Assembly: GCA_030762895.1 (NCBI GenBank)
Contig: JAUPTC010000111.1
Coordinates: forward strand, 35,392-99,391
Direction: 5' to 3'
DNA: 64,000 nucleotides
DNA from: Sophora flavescens
Lineage: Eukaryota; Streptophyta; Magnoliopsida; Fabales; Fabaceae
Position 1 is the first letter of the stretch; each line of letters opens with the position of its first letter. The notes under the pieces are model-generated. The model was given only the letters and a program-made list of their open reading frames with translations, did no database searches and had not been told where the DNA came from. The translations under genes and the position numbers were made by a program. Of this stretch, positions 45,511-57,816 are shown piece after piece.

Positions 45511-45835
45511 TTGAGAGCGTGTGAGTGAGAACAAATCACACTTTGAAAAGACTGTGTTGGTGCCGTGGGGACGATCGTCAATCCATGGAGCGGCAAGCGA
45601 GGATGTTACACAACAATTCTACATATTAAACTCTAATGAATACCCAGCCAGTTGAGCAAGCAAAATACTCCTCTGTATGAACTCTTCTAGTCCGAATCAT
45701 AATAAAGCAGTGAACTAAAAAGCTCCTTGTTAATGAAACCTGCAAACTTGAAGAGCGCCCCTACAAAATTTAAAAATATAAATTAATGTAGCACACCTTC
45801 AATTTGTCTCATAATCACAGCATTCGAATACACTT

Positions 45836-46486
45836 AAATTTGATGTTTATTCTGTCTTAAAATTCGGGAAAGAGACTTGATACTCTACTTTTTTTGGCAA
45901 TGATATAAATAAATTCCTACAAGGTGAATTCTTGATTACCCCATTAAAATTCGAAGTAACTTTAATATTAATTTTAGTTTTGCTATTAATTTAATTTTAA
46001 TTATTTTTATAAATACATTTTTTTACATTAAATATAAATCTAAATGGTGAAATTATTTTTTATTTATATATTCTGTTAAATAAATTAAATTTCTTTTTTT
46101 AATATAAAAATTTATAATTTGTCTAAACTACACATACCAAATTTTATAGCTATGACTTAGAAAACTCGAACATGCAAAAAAAAACTATGGTTAGGTTTTT
46201 ATTTTATTTAGCTAAGAATAAGTGAGAAATTTAATTAAGATAATAAGGATAAAAACAAAAGAAAAATGATAAGTTATAAGCCCAAACACTACTTCAAGTA
46301 GCATCTAGAAAAAACACTATAAGCTGGTTTTAAAAATAGTTACCAAATGGAGCTATTTTTCATTCACTATAAGCTAATAGACTTGACAAGCGAAACAAAG
46401 TCTTAGTAGAATAATCGAGATAATTAGGTAGACCACACTAATTTTGATTACTTTGATTTGTGGTTACTTTTCATCTTTCGTAGATA
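45836..46486. other. AT-rich DNA, nothing recognised
   Basis: Strongly A+T rich, long T and A runs, no credible ORF, no repeat end seen. Confidence 0.5.
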
Positions 46487-48285
46487 TACACCTAAAGACC
46501 AAGTAATTATATCATAGATATGTGGATACTAAAATAAATATTTTGAATTCCATAAGATAGTTAAAAGCTTTTCATAATTTTAGTATTAAGTTATTTGATA
46601 AATGTCAACTAAAATAGTCGCTGTAAAAATCAAAGAGTTTGGAACAAAGAAAAAGGTGTCAAAATATTAATTGAAATTGATGACAATTCCATGCATTTTT
46701 GTTTTTTGTTGTGATTTTAATATCTTAATAAAAGTTAAAATTCAGTTCTTTTACATTCACTAAATTCATTAAATTCTCTATATTTGAATGAGTCTTAATT
46801 GTTAAGTATACATGGAACTACAAGCTTTGCCAAATTTCCTATTTTAACATATACAGCAGTGGCCTTGTAATGTTGCCAATGGGATTGGTTCCTCACTATT
46901 CCTTCCAAACACAGTGATTGCAAATACATTCTCTTCTAATTTTGTGTTTTTACATTTATTTTACGTATCAAAATGCTAAATAAGCCACTTGAAACACCAA
47001 TTTTTATTATGGATTGACCAAGTCCAAGAGAATATATTCCTATTTTACATTCTGTTTCTATTTTGTAATATTTTATTATCATTTTTGTTTTTGAATGCAT
47101 TTTATAAACTCTATAAATTGATGAACTGCTTTCTTGTATGATAATGAACTGCACTGACAGTTGCTTTTGCATGCGGATATGTATCATTCAATTTTGAGAA
47201 GACTATATGTTTTGTTTTTATATAAACCAAACATATATTGATTGAGAGTACTAGGGTATTCTAACCGTATACATGTACAAGAGAAAGAAAAATAGAGGAA
47301 AGCCAATGTAAAAAGGCATAGTGACTCGCTTCGTGGATCAATATGAGTTTTACATATACCAAACCCCTGAAGACCAAAGCACCAAAAAATACATAAAAAA
47401 TAGGCTCAAAGTCTAAAGCACTGAGCCACCCTCAACCCATAATGTAGACCAAGCAAAACCCAAGAAATACCATATATTATCTTCTTACACGAATCTATAG
47501 AGAAAATAACTAAAGGAACCACCTCAAAAAGCCAGAAAGGATCCCACCGTCATTACTTTATACCAATATTGAAAGTCCCACAAAGCAAGACTATATGTGC
47601 ATATCTACAAAAGGAACCCACCCTCAACCCATAATAGAGACCAAACAAGACTATATGTGCATATCTACAAAAGGAACAACAACCAAGTTTTTGCAAACAT
47701 GGTTTTGTTGAAAGAGAATAATTTTCATTACTCTATAAAGTCAATAAAGGACGAAGCAAGATAATATCATTATTGCATAAACACTTCTTAGCATATGACA
47801 TTGTCCATCAAATTAGGGCTCAAATTATCAAATATTTTAAGATATATAAATTAAACTCAGTGAAATTATATATTTTTTTTTTTTTGAAATTTTAAAAGTT
47901 GGAATAGGTAACAACAGGCTACCATTTCACACCTATTTCGAATCTTAGTGTTTAAACTTTAATAGTAATAAGCATTTGTCACTGGTTCTCATTGGGATTG
48001 CCGAGACCAAAAGTATGATCATTTTCCTTATCACATGCATTTGTTGCTTCCTAGATATAGAAGGATTCTCCTTTTGTGTTTAGTCTTTTTATGTCTATAT
48101 ATTTACCATCTTTGATTTTGCCCAAGCATTAAAGCTTTTGTCTTGTTTATTTAGCTGCAATGTTTCATTTTTTTTCTTTCTATTTTTAATTTTTATTTTT
48201 GTTTAAATTATCTTTTGGTCCAAGCTTAGAAGAAAGATTTCTATGATGTTTTTGAATTTTATTTTTGTATTTTCATTTTTTTAAG
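46487..48285 (+). repeat. Left arm of large inverted repeat
   Basis: Pairs with 49355-50970 read backwards. Checkpoints: ACCTAAAGACCAAGTAATTA (46490) with 50950; CATGGAACTACAAG (46810) with 50655; TGATTGCAAATACATT (46914) with 50497; ATGCGGATATGTATCATTCA (47171) with 50210; GACCAAAAGTATGATCATTTTC (48004) with 49630. A LINE tail (47211-47586) interrupts it. Identity looks moderate, with indels. Confidence 0.85.
47211..47586 (-). mobile_element. LINE tail in inverted-repeat arm, 12-base TSD
   Basis: Starts TTTGTTTTTATATAAACCAA, then GAGTACTAGGGTATTCTAACC (complement of L1 tail). Flanked by AAGACTATATGT at 47199-47210 and 47587-47598. A further copy of AAGACTATATGTGCATATCT follows near 47645, together with a repeat of CCACCCTCAACCCATAAT.., so the right edge underwent a small tandem duplication. 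Confidence 0.75.
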
Positions 48286-49354
48286 AACTTGGTTCAAACT
48301 ATTAGCTTCACAAAGAACCATAAACTATGATCCCATATTTATTACACATTTTCAGCACATATCATTGGAAAGTAACTATAGCAATATATATTTGGAATAC
48401 AACACCATTGCAACTAATCCAAAACCATGTCTTATATAGGAAAGAAAACGAAAAGATTGATAACATTAACCTGGGTTTAAAACTTTTACTTTAAGTTAAT
48501 AGCCCAGCTAACATGGGATTCGATGATGGTAGCAGCATAGTGGCCTTAGATTGTCATTTTTGGGAAGATAAAACAGTTTTCATAAATTTAAACGAACTAA
48601 ATATTACTTCAACCATCATGTAAATTATCCTTAGATAATGTTTAATTAGTAATTAATGAGGCATAAGTCAAATTCTCACTACCCACCCCTGCTTTGTACG
48701 TAATTGGACAAAAAAATTAAAAACAGGATTTTGGTCCAATGGGCATGAAAGTAATTAACTGGACACTGCTACATGACATGAGGGGTCTGTTTCTAAGGCA
48801 ATGGACATCGATTTACAACATGACCTGTCTTGTTTCTAATTTCCAGAAAAGTTGTCCATCTGCGCATGCACCATGCATCGCCGCCATGCGTTGAGATATA
48901 CATGCTGATGTGTTCTCTTTTTAGCCTACCATCCTTTGCATGTCCTCCATGTGTTCTCCATCTACATGCTCAGGAAAGACCAATTTTTAATAACATTCAT
49001 TTTGAATATCAAACCAATTTTTTAAGAGTCGTTTATTCATTTTAGATTTGTATGATTCCCTGCCATCTGCATGCACCATCGAACCTCTTTAATGACCCCT
49101 TTGCATGTCATCATGTGTTCTACATCTGCATGCTTAGGAGATAAACATGTTGCATGCCATCTGCTGATCTAATGATAAACATGTACCGCACATGTTAGCT
49201 ACTTAGCTACCTCCCTTTGCATGCCCTCCACGAGTCAGCATCTGTCGAGGAAGTAATTTGGCTCTTTAATTTTGTTTTGACAGAGCATTTGCATGCACCA
49301 AGTTGCCACCCTTTGCATGTCCTCGATGTGAAAACTTAATTTTATCAATTAAGT
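48286..49354. repeat. Loop of inverted repeat, CATGCA-rich diverged repeats
   Basis: From about 48850 to 49330 related units recur: CCTTTGCATGTCCTCCATGT, CCCTTTGCATGTCATCATGT, CCCTTTGCATGCCCTCCACG, CCCTTTGCATGTCCTCGATG, each near TCTGCATGC or GCATGCACCA. Spacing is irregular at about 110-190 bases. No coding frame stands out. Confidence 0.55.
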
Positions 49355-50562
49355 ATTTCTTTTCTAACTGAAATTACAAAAAATAAAATGTAAAACATCA
49401 CAAAAATCTTTCATCTCAGCTTAGAGCCTTAGACCAAAAGATAATTTAAAGAAAAATAAAATTGATCAGATTCTTAAAAAATAAAAAATGAAAAATAGGG
49501 AAAAAAGATGAAACATTGCAACTAAATAAATAAAACAAAACCTTTAATCCATCGGCAAAATCACTAAACACAAAAGAAGAATCATGCTATTTATGGGAAG
49601 CAACAAATGCATGTGAAAAGGAAAATGACCATACTTTTGATTTCGGTAATCGAGCGAGAACCAATGACACTGGAGCGGAGGGACGTTCGAAAGGAAAAAA
49701 ATAATGCTCATTATTTCGCTTCCTTAACTACCATCACTCACATATCCATTATAAATTTTACCTAGCCAACATTATTTGGATATTGAAGAATTAATGTCCC
49801 AAAAGAATATAAGTTTTGGAAGAAAAACCAGGGTCAAGCTTTCATCTTGTATTCTTTTTTTTTTTCTTTCTTAAATCTGCTTATTACTATTAAAGTTTAA
49901 ACACTAAGATTCGTAATAGATGTGAAAGTAGCCTATTGGTACCTGCTCCAACTTCTAAAATCTTAGAATATATACACTTTCACCAAGTTTAATTTATAGA
50001 TCTTGAAATATTTGATAATTTGAACCCTAATTTGATGGTCTATGTCATATGCTTAGCAACATCTATGCAGTAGTGATACTATTGCTTGTCCCTTATTGAC
50101 TTCAGAGTAATGAAAATTATTCTCTTTCAAGAAAACCATGTTTTCAAAACTTGGTTGTTGTTTCCTCCTGTAGATATGCACATATAGTCTTCTCCAAAAT
50201 TGAATGATACATATCTGTCTGCAGAAAGCATCTGTTGCAGTTCATTTTCATACAAGAAAGCAGTTCATCAATTTATATAGAGTTTACAAAGGCATTCAAA
50301 AAATGATAAGAACTAAAAATTCTAATAAAGGATTACGAAATAGAAACAGAAAATCCTTATTTGAGATTAGAAAATTTGAATTTTGAATGTAAAATAGGTA
50401 TATCTTCTCTTCGACCTAGTAAATCTGTAATAAAATTAATGTTTTAAGTGTTTGTACATATGATAAATATTACAATATCAAATTAAAAGATAATGTATTT
50501 GCAATCAGTGTGCTTGGAAAGAACAATGAGGAACCAATTTCCTATTGACAACATTACATGGC

Positions 50563-50635
<73 letters not shown>

Positions 50636-50970
50636 GGAAATGGGGCAGAACTTGTAGTTCCATGTACTTAACATTTAAGACTCGTTCTTATATATAGAAT
50701 TTAATGAATATAATGAATGTAAAACAACTGAATTAGAACATTCATTAAGATATTAAAAAAAATGCAAAGCAAAACGCATGGAATAGCCATCAAATTCAAT
50801 AAAAAAATAGGCACCAATTTCTTGCTCAAAACTCTATGATTTTACGGCCACTATCTTAGCTGAATAAATTAATAATAAAATAATGAAAAGCTTTATCTAT
50901 CTTATGGAATTCAAAATATTTATTTTAGTAGCCACATATCTATGATATAATTAATTGGTCTTTAGGTACA
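49355..50970 (-). repeat. Right arm of large inverted repeat
   Basis: Complement of the left arm without the LINE. Contains the TA-repeat at 50563-50632. Ends sharply at 50970 against LTR sequence, which leaves open whether the arm was once longer. Confidence 0.85.
50563..50632. repeat. (TA)n microsatellite
   Basis: About 33 uninterrupted TA units inside the right arm; the matching place in the left arm (about 46865) lacks it. Confidence 0.95.
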
Positions 50971-51466
50971 ATAGGTAATATATGTGGTTGAAATTGATTT
51001 TAGAAAAATTGAAATAATCTTGACTAATAGATCTAAAAACAATGGGTGACAAATATATACTTTCAAAATTCAAAATAGAGTCAAGATTGATGGCTGAATT
51101 GATCTACCAAGAAAATCAATGATCCAAAATTAATCTCGGTTAATTTCAAACCAACATATTTTCAAATCTCAAATTAAATAGAATCAAATAGGAAAACAAT
51201 TTCCTTTAAATCATAACATTTAAAATATTTTTCTAAACAAATACTACTAATGACAATAACATAATATTATTGTCCAGTAATCGTCCTACACTGACATAAG
51301 ACAATATTAGCCCACTCAAAAATAAATTTTAAATGAGTAATTAAAATTACTCAAACCAAACCACATAAAAATAAACAAAAATAAACAATCAGATAATTAA
51401 TCACACCAAATAAACATATACACATATTTATTATTATTGAAGAATAGTAAAAATCAGGGTGTTACA
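50971..51466 (-). repeat. Truncated 3' LTR
   Basis: Matches 55934-56430 closely, including AACAATGGGTGACAAATATA and ATAACATAATATTATTGTC. It ends at 50970/50971 without a TSD. Confidence 0.85.
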
Positions 51467-52679
51467 TTACTAGCCCTCTTAAAAAAATTCGTCCTCGAAA
51501 TTTAGAAGATTTCGAAACTAAACGAGATTTTGTAATCACACCTTGACCCTAAAATCTTACTTTGTACTTGCCTCAAAATTATTCCGCTAGCAAAACTTCT
51601 TCAACTCCTTATCCTCGTGACAAACATCAAGTTCAACATTAACTCTACCACATACATCAACTTACAACCCAAAGCACACAATTGTAGTCTTAGTTTCCTT
51701 TGGACTTATTCCACCACTCCAAATTTCATCATGGTCGGACCTTTCAAACTCCAAAACAGAGCTCTCAAACTATTCTCACAACTTAGTTTCTCAACTCCTC
51801 TTTACTATTTCCTTTCACTAAGGAAAACCGCTATAGATATTTTTCCGTTAATCCTCGGATTCACTAAGTCAACATTAACCATAAGCGTTGATCACTACTC
51901 TAAATTCCTTTAATGATATATCCGCCTTGATCATGATAAGGTCCATTGTAATCATATCACTCAATGATGTTGAACTTAAGGGTTCTCATAGTACCATTTA
52001 CATCTATACATTAACGAAGCTCCTATCGACTCTGGTTGTCCTCCATAGAGATGACAAAATTAGGTAGCACACCATCTCCAACTAACTTGTTAAGGATAGG
52101 TCATCTCATTACTTATCCATCCCATCGAGGATGATCAGTTGGACTTAGCCTCAACTTAGTCCTCAACAATTCAAGCAAACTTAATCGATACACATTGAAC
52201 ACGAGCCTTCACACAACATTGGTGCTGCCAAAGGAAAACACTCGGTCTAACAAACAGTTGAGACCATCGATCTTCCAGGTTGAATCGAGTGATCCAACTA
52301 GTTTTAACTTTGTAGGCAACATCCTACACAAAGCGGCAGATCCCCGAATCCAAAACCAGATCAATCTAAAATCAACGTCCTTTGCTAACCATAAACCTAG
52401 GATATTTCCAGGAACACTCCCGGAAAAATCCTTTCATAAGCACCTTCTTTCGAATGTTCGACCACGATTCATAAGGATAATCGAATGCCATCTCTCGAAC
52501 CCGAGTAACATTCAAGATCTACGGTCCCCCGGACCAAAACCTTTGTAAAACCATCAAGAAACATATACTTGTGGTCAACACGCATTGCTTCAACAAGAAA
52601 CAATTCAAACAAGAACTAAAACAGAGATCACACAACAAAAACTTAAGAGACCTATTCCCCAAAGATCCCGAAAGACTGA
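51467..52679 (-). pseudogene. Interior of reverse pol-less element
   Basis: About 1.2 kb between the primer-binding site and 3' LTR. No Gag, protease, RT or integrase motif found in the minus frames. Plus frames at 51617-51913 and 52195-52548 are open but run opposite to the element and are probably chance. Best described as LARD-like (large LTRs, non-coding centre). Confidence 0.55.
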
Positions 52680-52698
52680 CCACCTTTGATACCACTTC

Positions 52699-55600
52699 TA
52701 ACACCCCACTAGGTATTACTACGTAACACATACGGAATTTAAATTAAAAAGATAATTTGTTGGTTGCTTTCAGAAAATAATTTATATAAATACGTAAAGC
52801 GTACGAATTTGGGTATCACAAATTTGTCACGACTCCAAACCTAAGCCTTGATCGGCCACCGATTTACAATCCTACCTGATGAGTCTATTTAATTGAGAGA
52901 TACTTGAATAAAAGCTAGTATTTTTACAAAATTTTGATAGAGTATCCTCTCAGTAATTGAACATCCCAGGTAAAAGAACACCTGCTAAAATAATTACATT
53001 TTCATTCGGAATTCCGTTACACCAAATACCACCAGCGGGTAATATACTAAAAATAGTTACATCAATAAGTTATACATGACCAAAAGGAAAAAACTTAGTT
53101 TTTCATTCAAAGAGATACTCTCCGAGCCATAAACATTTCATTTTAAAATAAAGAGTCTCACGAGCCATACTATACATACTTATCAAAAATCTAAGTTTCA
53201 AACCCTAAGCTAGTCATTCTAATAGTTATTCTGAGAGGAAAACTCACGTGGTCATTCCACAATCAAATACTTCATCAAACAACTAGATCTAAGTCTCCGA
53301 GTGACTTAGGAAGACTCCTCTTCGCACCATCCGTCCAAGTACCCGGGGGTGCAATAGTGAACGAGAAAAAACCCGATATATCTCGTAAGGGTGAGATACC
53401 GACAAATGGATATGTCACACAACAAACATATACACGATACATTCATCACCTCAAGACATTAACATTTAATTATTATTGGGAGATAAAATGACAAGTGTTA
53501 TATCGGTGGGTCTCATACCCAACAATCAGGTTTATAAAGAAAATGCATGGCACTTAAATAATTAGGCTCCAAACTTAATCTCATGAGATACCAACACCAT
53601 TTTATCATTAAGAAAGAAAGAGTTTGACCAGGCTCATACGCCCCATTTGGCAAGTTGTCTACTGTCACCTCATGCACTTTCGGATCAACATCATCACGAA
53701 TCCCCTTATAACCCGGCCATTCGGATGTATGCCTCATCGAATACCACATCTAAGCGGTATTCGGTTAACAGCTATGTCCGCTGGCGGGAAATGCATATGA
53801 GTAAAAGACTTTTCATTATCGAGACTTTTCTTTGTGTTCACTCTTTTCCGTTGTCGAAGCCCAAAGCTAACGACTATTCCGCAATTTTCATTACCCGAAA
53901 ATCAATAACACAGGACACAGAGTGCCCGAGTGCTTAATCATAACACCTTAGACCGATGCCTGATCCAAGGTTGTGGTCATAGAAACAATTATAATTGTAT
54001 CCATGTTTTATTTCAACATGATAGGACTCCTAGCCTATACAACGAAATTAGGCCACACAGTCCTCAATTCCAAAATCGGGACTCCTAGCCCATAATATCA
54101 CGATTAGGATCCTTGGTCCATAATTCTCTTTCACATGTGCTTACTTTTCGCTCGGTGAAAATAAAAAACAAAACAAAACCTCGGTCAACTTATCCAAGTA
54201 ACCTAACGCGTTTCTAAATCATTTAGGAGAAAATCTTTTCCTTTACAAAGTCTTTTATAAAACATTTGGAAATTCGTTTTCTTTTTGAAATCCTTGATGG
54301 AATAAAGTCAAATATTTTCAAAGGGTTTTTCCTTTATAAAACCTACAGATTCGAAAGGGTTTCTCTCGTACAAAACTCTTGATCATAAAAAGGTAGTTTC
54401 CTTCAACTTAAAATAACTTCAACATTTTTATAAAAACAAAGATCTTATTCTTCTGAAGTAAGCACTTTAAACAAGGAACTTTTATAAATGAACCCCAAAA
54501 CTTTCAAAGTTCTATTCAAGGCTTATTAAGGCTTTTTAATCCTTATAGTCATTGAGCACGGACTCAAGTCCAGATTCTCAAACTTCAATCAACATTAATA
54601 TATTCACAACAATAATAATATCATAGTTAATGACAGTTCATCACATATATATAATTCATAACACTTTAAATCAAGTAATGTTCAACTTCAAGTAATAACC
54701 CACGATAGTTCAAGTTAACAAGTTATTCAAGTATTGGCTCAATATCACAATAATATCCATAACACTCAATTAAACACATACACACATGCATATAGCCATT
54801 GAATATCCCTAGGAAAGTTCCCCTTACCTTTGAAGACAAGTAAAGGGACCTCGTCTTAATGCTCACGTTAGTTCCAAGAGTGCAAACTCTACTCCACCAA
54901 GTAAGCATAGCCGTGTTCAACATCACAAAAGACATAAACCAAGCATGATAACAAACAAACAAATTCACAAATTCAATTTTTATCCTCAAAACATATAATC
55001 AAAAGAAACCATACATTTAATTTAGTAAATAGAATCGATTTCTCAATAACATCGATTTGGGTGAAAAGGATCCATAATTAAAATTGGGGAACATTTGTTT
55101 TGGTTTGAGAAACATGAAATTGAACTTAGAAATCTCAGATTAAAGGTCCTAATTTGAATAAAACATAGTTTATTTTATAGTAGAAACACAATCGATTTCA
55201 ATAAAAATCAAGTTGGGGTTTAGGGTTTCTAAACACAATTTGGGGAAAACTCATTTGATTAAAGGATAATAAAATTAGTTTAATAAAACACTAATTTATA
55301 GTCCTAATTGCATAAAACAAGTTTTAATTTCAGATTACAACATGAAATCAAGGAGTTAGGGTTAGGGTTTGTAACTGAAATTTGGAGTTTCTTGAAATTT
55401 AACAAGATGAGGTGAGGAATCACTCACCCGACAAAGATGAAGAAAGAGAAGAGGTGGTGGGGTTGGAATGGTGAGGTGGCGGTGGTGGCTGCGGCATGGT
55501 GGAGCTCGTTTCGTGATGAACCATAACCAAATAATGAAGGTGATCTTCAAATAAAAGGAAGAAGTTGATGAAGGAGGTGGAAACCACCAAAAGGGTGGTG

Positions 55601-56430
55601 GTTCAGACTTACCACGGTGAGGATGCCGTTTCACAGCCGGTGAAGGACGAACCCAGAATGGCAGGGACGCGAGACGCGTCGTCTCACTCCTCGTGGGTGG
55701 TCGAGCGCCGGCTGGGCTTCTTGGGCGGTGGCACGACCTCGGACAGCAACGAAGAGGCGGAGCAACTTTGAGTTGAAGGAAGGAAGGAAGGATGTGGTCC
55801 AGGAGGAAGAAGAAGAAGGAAGAGAAAAGAAAAGAGAAGAAAAAATAAAGAAGAAGGATGTGATCATGCTTGAACAGAGGAGGAGAGGAACTTAAGTTCT
55901 ATTTGAGTGCTCTTTTTCTTTTTAGTTAATAATAGGTAATATCTCGTGGTTGAAATTGATTTTAGAAAAAGGGATATAATCTTGACTATTAGATCTAAAA
56001 ACAATGGGTGACAAATATATACTTTCAAAATTCAAAATAGAGTCAAGATTGATGGTTAAATTGATATACCAAGAAAATCAATGATCCAAAATTAATCTAC
56101 GGTTAATTTCAAACCAACATATTTTCAAATCTCAAATTAAATAGAATCAAATAGGAAAATAATTTCTCTTAAATCATAACATTTAAAATATTTTTGTAAA
56201 CAAATACTACTAGTGACAATAACATAATATTATTGTCTAGTAATCGTGCCTACAACGACATAAGACAATATTAACGCACTCAAAAATAAATTTTTAAATG
56301 AGTAATTAAAATTACTCAAACCAAACCCATAAAAATAAACAAAAATAAACATTCAGATAATTAATCACTCCAAATAAACATATGCACATATTTCCAATTA
56401 TTGAAGAATAGTAAAAATCGGGGTGTTACA
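52699..56430 (-). repeat. 5' LTR of reverse element
   Basis: Full LTR. On the plus strand 55430-55870 is purine-rich with GGTGGTGG and AAGAAGAAG runs, the likely promoter/leader region of the LTR. ORFs there on both strands (55362-55867) reflect composition. Confidence 0.8.
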
Positions 56431-57816
56431 CTTCCTTACCATATAATCTTATTGTTTCTACTCCAACGCTAAGCCGATTCTCGTCAACTCTGCTTGCTTA
56501 AGTTGTCCCTCGTGTTGATCCGATCTATTTGCCTTTGATACAGTTAGATGTAATTTTAGGCATGGATTAGTTATCCTCCAACCATATTTTAATAGACTGT
56601 CTCCGTAAATCTTTAATTTTTCCTAAGGATGAGAATTCCTGGATTTTTATCCGCTTCAAGTAATAACTTCTTTAAAAGGGGAGCGTAAGGATACATGTTG
56701 TTATTTTCCTTGAGGCGTTAGAGTGAGTTAGACTTGCAGAGTGTATACCCGTTGTCAATGGAGTTTCAAGTTTTTCTGATGATGTACCTTGACTTCCACC
56801 ATTGGGAGATCGATTCGCCATTGATTTGATCCCCACTTTGGACCGATATCTATAGCACCATATCGTATGCCGCCATCGGAGCTTGAGGAATTGAAAGGAC
56901 AACTAGTTGAGTTGATGAGTAAAGAATTCTTTAGACCTAGTGTATCACCGGGGAGCTCAGTGTTGCTCATGAAAAAGAAAGACGGAACTTCTCGCTTATG
57001 AGTAGATTTCCTCCAACTGAAAAAAGTGACGATTAAGAATAAGTATCCACTTTCAAGGATAGATGATTTGATGGATCAACTGCATGGAGCGATTGATTTT
57101 CTCTAAGATTTACGATCGGGATATCACCGGATCCGTGTAAAATCGGAAGATGTTCCAAAAACAGTGTTTCAAACACGCTACGGACATTATGAGTACCTTG
57201 TAATGTCATTCAGTGTGATGAATGATCCGCTATATTCATGGATTACATGAATAGGATTTTTCGTCATTATCCGGATCGATTTGGCATTATCTTTATTGAC
57301 GACATTCCAATCTATTACACGATAAAGAAAAACATGTTGAACATCTCAAAGGTGGTTCTTCAAATTTTAAAGGAGAAAATACTTTATGTGAACCTTGAAA
57401 AGTGTGAATTTTGGTTAGACCAAGTTCAATTCTTAGGACATGTGATCCCGAGCGATGGAATTATTGTAGATCCGTCGAAAGTTGAAGCTTTTTACAGTGG
57501 GAAAGACCCAAGACTATAAACGAGATCCGTAGTTTTATGGGGTTGACTGGATACTATAGAAGATTCATTGAAGGATTTTCTAAGATAGTAGGACTTGCTT
57601 ACCCTGTTAACTCGGAAGGATCAAGTTTTCACGTGGACCGAATCTTGTGAAGAAATATTCAAGTGTTAAAACGGAGGTCGACTCACGTCCTGATTGATAC
57701 TACTGGATCCTAAGGAATCAATTGAAATATATTGTGATGCTTCACATCAAGGATTGGGTTGTGTCTTAATGCAAAAATAGGAAAGTCGTGGCTTATGCTT
57801 CAAGACAGTTGAAGAC
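56431..57816 (+). pseudogene. Decayed Tekay-like pol, part 1: protease end, RT, start of RNase H
   Basis: Around 56530-56570 the protease tail LPLIQLDVILG.DWL is readable. RT follows from about 56880: KELFRP-type start, KKDGTSR, then LKKVTIKNKYPLSRIDDLMD, TVFQTRYGHYEYLVMSF, YMNRIFRHYPDRF, the catalytic FIDD (57292-57303), KCEFWLDQVQFLGHVI and SFMGLTGYYRRFIEGFSK (to about 57590). RNase H begins at 57720 with YCDASHQGLGCVLMQ and VVAYASRQLKT. Frameshifts and stops interrupt many of these blocks. A stop (TAG) follows VLMQK. The frame is cut at 57816 by a solo LTR and resumes at 62013. Confidence 0.85.

Larger units (their letters stand above)
44789..45610 (+). mobile_element. Cassandra-type TRIM retrotransposon with 5S rRNA in LTRs, TSD CAACA
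   Basis: 822 bases between perfect CAACA duplications (44784-44788, 45611-45615). Two direct repeats: a first from 44789 (TATAACACCC) and a second 45208-45610 (TGTATCAC...GATGTTACA). Each contains a stretch of about 95 bases matching plant 5S rRNA. This fits Cassandra, known for 5S rRNA with Pol III signals in its LTRs and a total size under 1 kb. The stretch between the LTRs is very short, and I found no clear tRNA-Met primer site, so the interior is probably partly deleted. It encodes no protein; the ORFs at 44711-45370 are accidental. Confidence 0.88.
44527..45825 (-). mobile_element. LINE 3' fragment, reverse, TSD GAATACACTT, split by Cassandra
   Basis: Starts T-run, AATAAGCAAAAATTGTATTGA, GGGGTACCCGGACCTGTATAC (complement of an L1 tail). 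Ten-base duplications GAATACACTT at 44517-44526 and 45826-45835. Without the Cassandra insertion it is about 0.47 kb. No coding domain seen. Confidence 0.75.
50971..56430 (-). mobile_element. Reverse pol-less LTR retrotransposon with truncated 3' LTR
   Basis: On the minus strand: 5' LTR 56430-52699 (3732 bases, starts TGTAACACCCCGATTTTTAC), primer-binding site at about 52694-52680 (TGGTATCAAAGG...), interior 52679-51467, then the pre-LTR signature (complement of TTCGTCCTCGAAAT) with a polypurine-like tract, then only the first 496 bases of the 3' LTR (51466-50971). The rest of the 3' LTR is missing where the inverted-repeat arm begins. The LTR is colinear with the solo LTR at 10358-14552. Confidence 0.85.

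Noticed and set aside
51617..52548. Plus-strand ORFs in the interior of the reverse element
   Set aside because: Antisense to the element and no recognised domain.
55362..55867. GC-rich ORFs on both strands resembling a coding exon
   Set aside because: Lies inside the 5' LTR of the reverse element at its leader position; frames are not conserved in the sister LTR (13748-14110).
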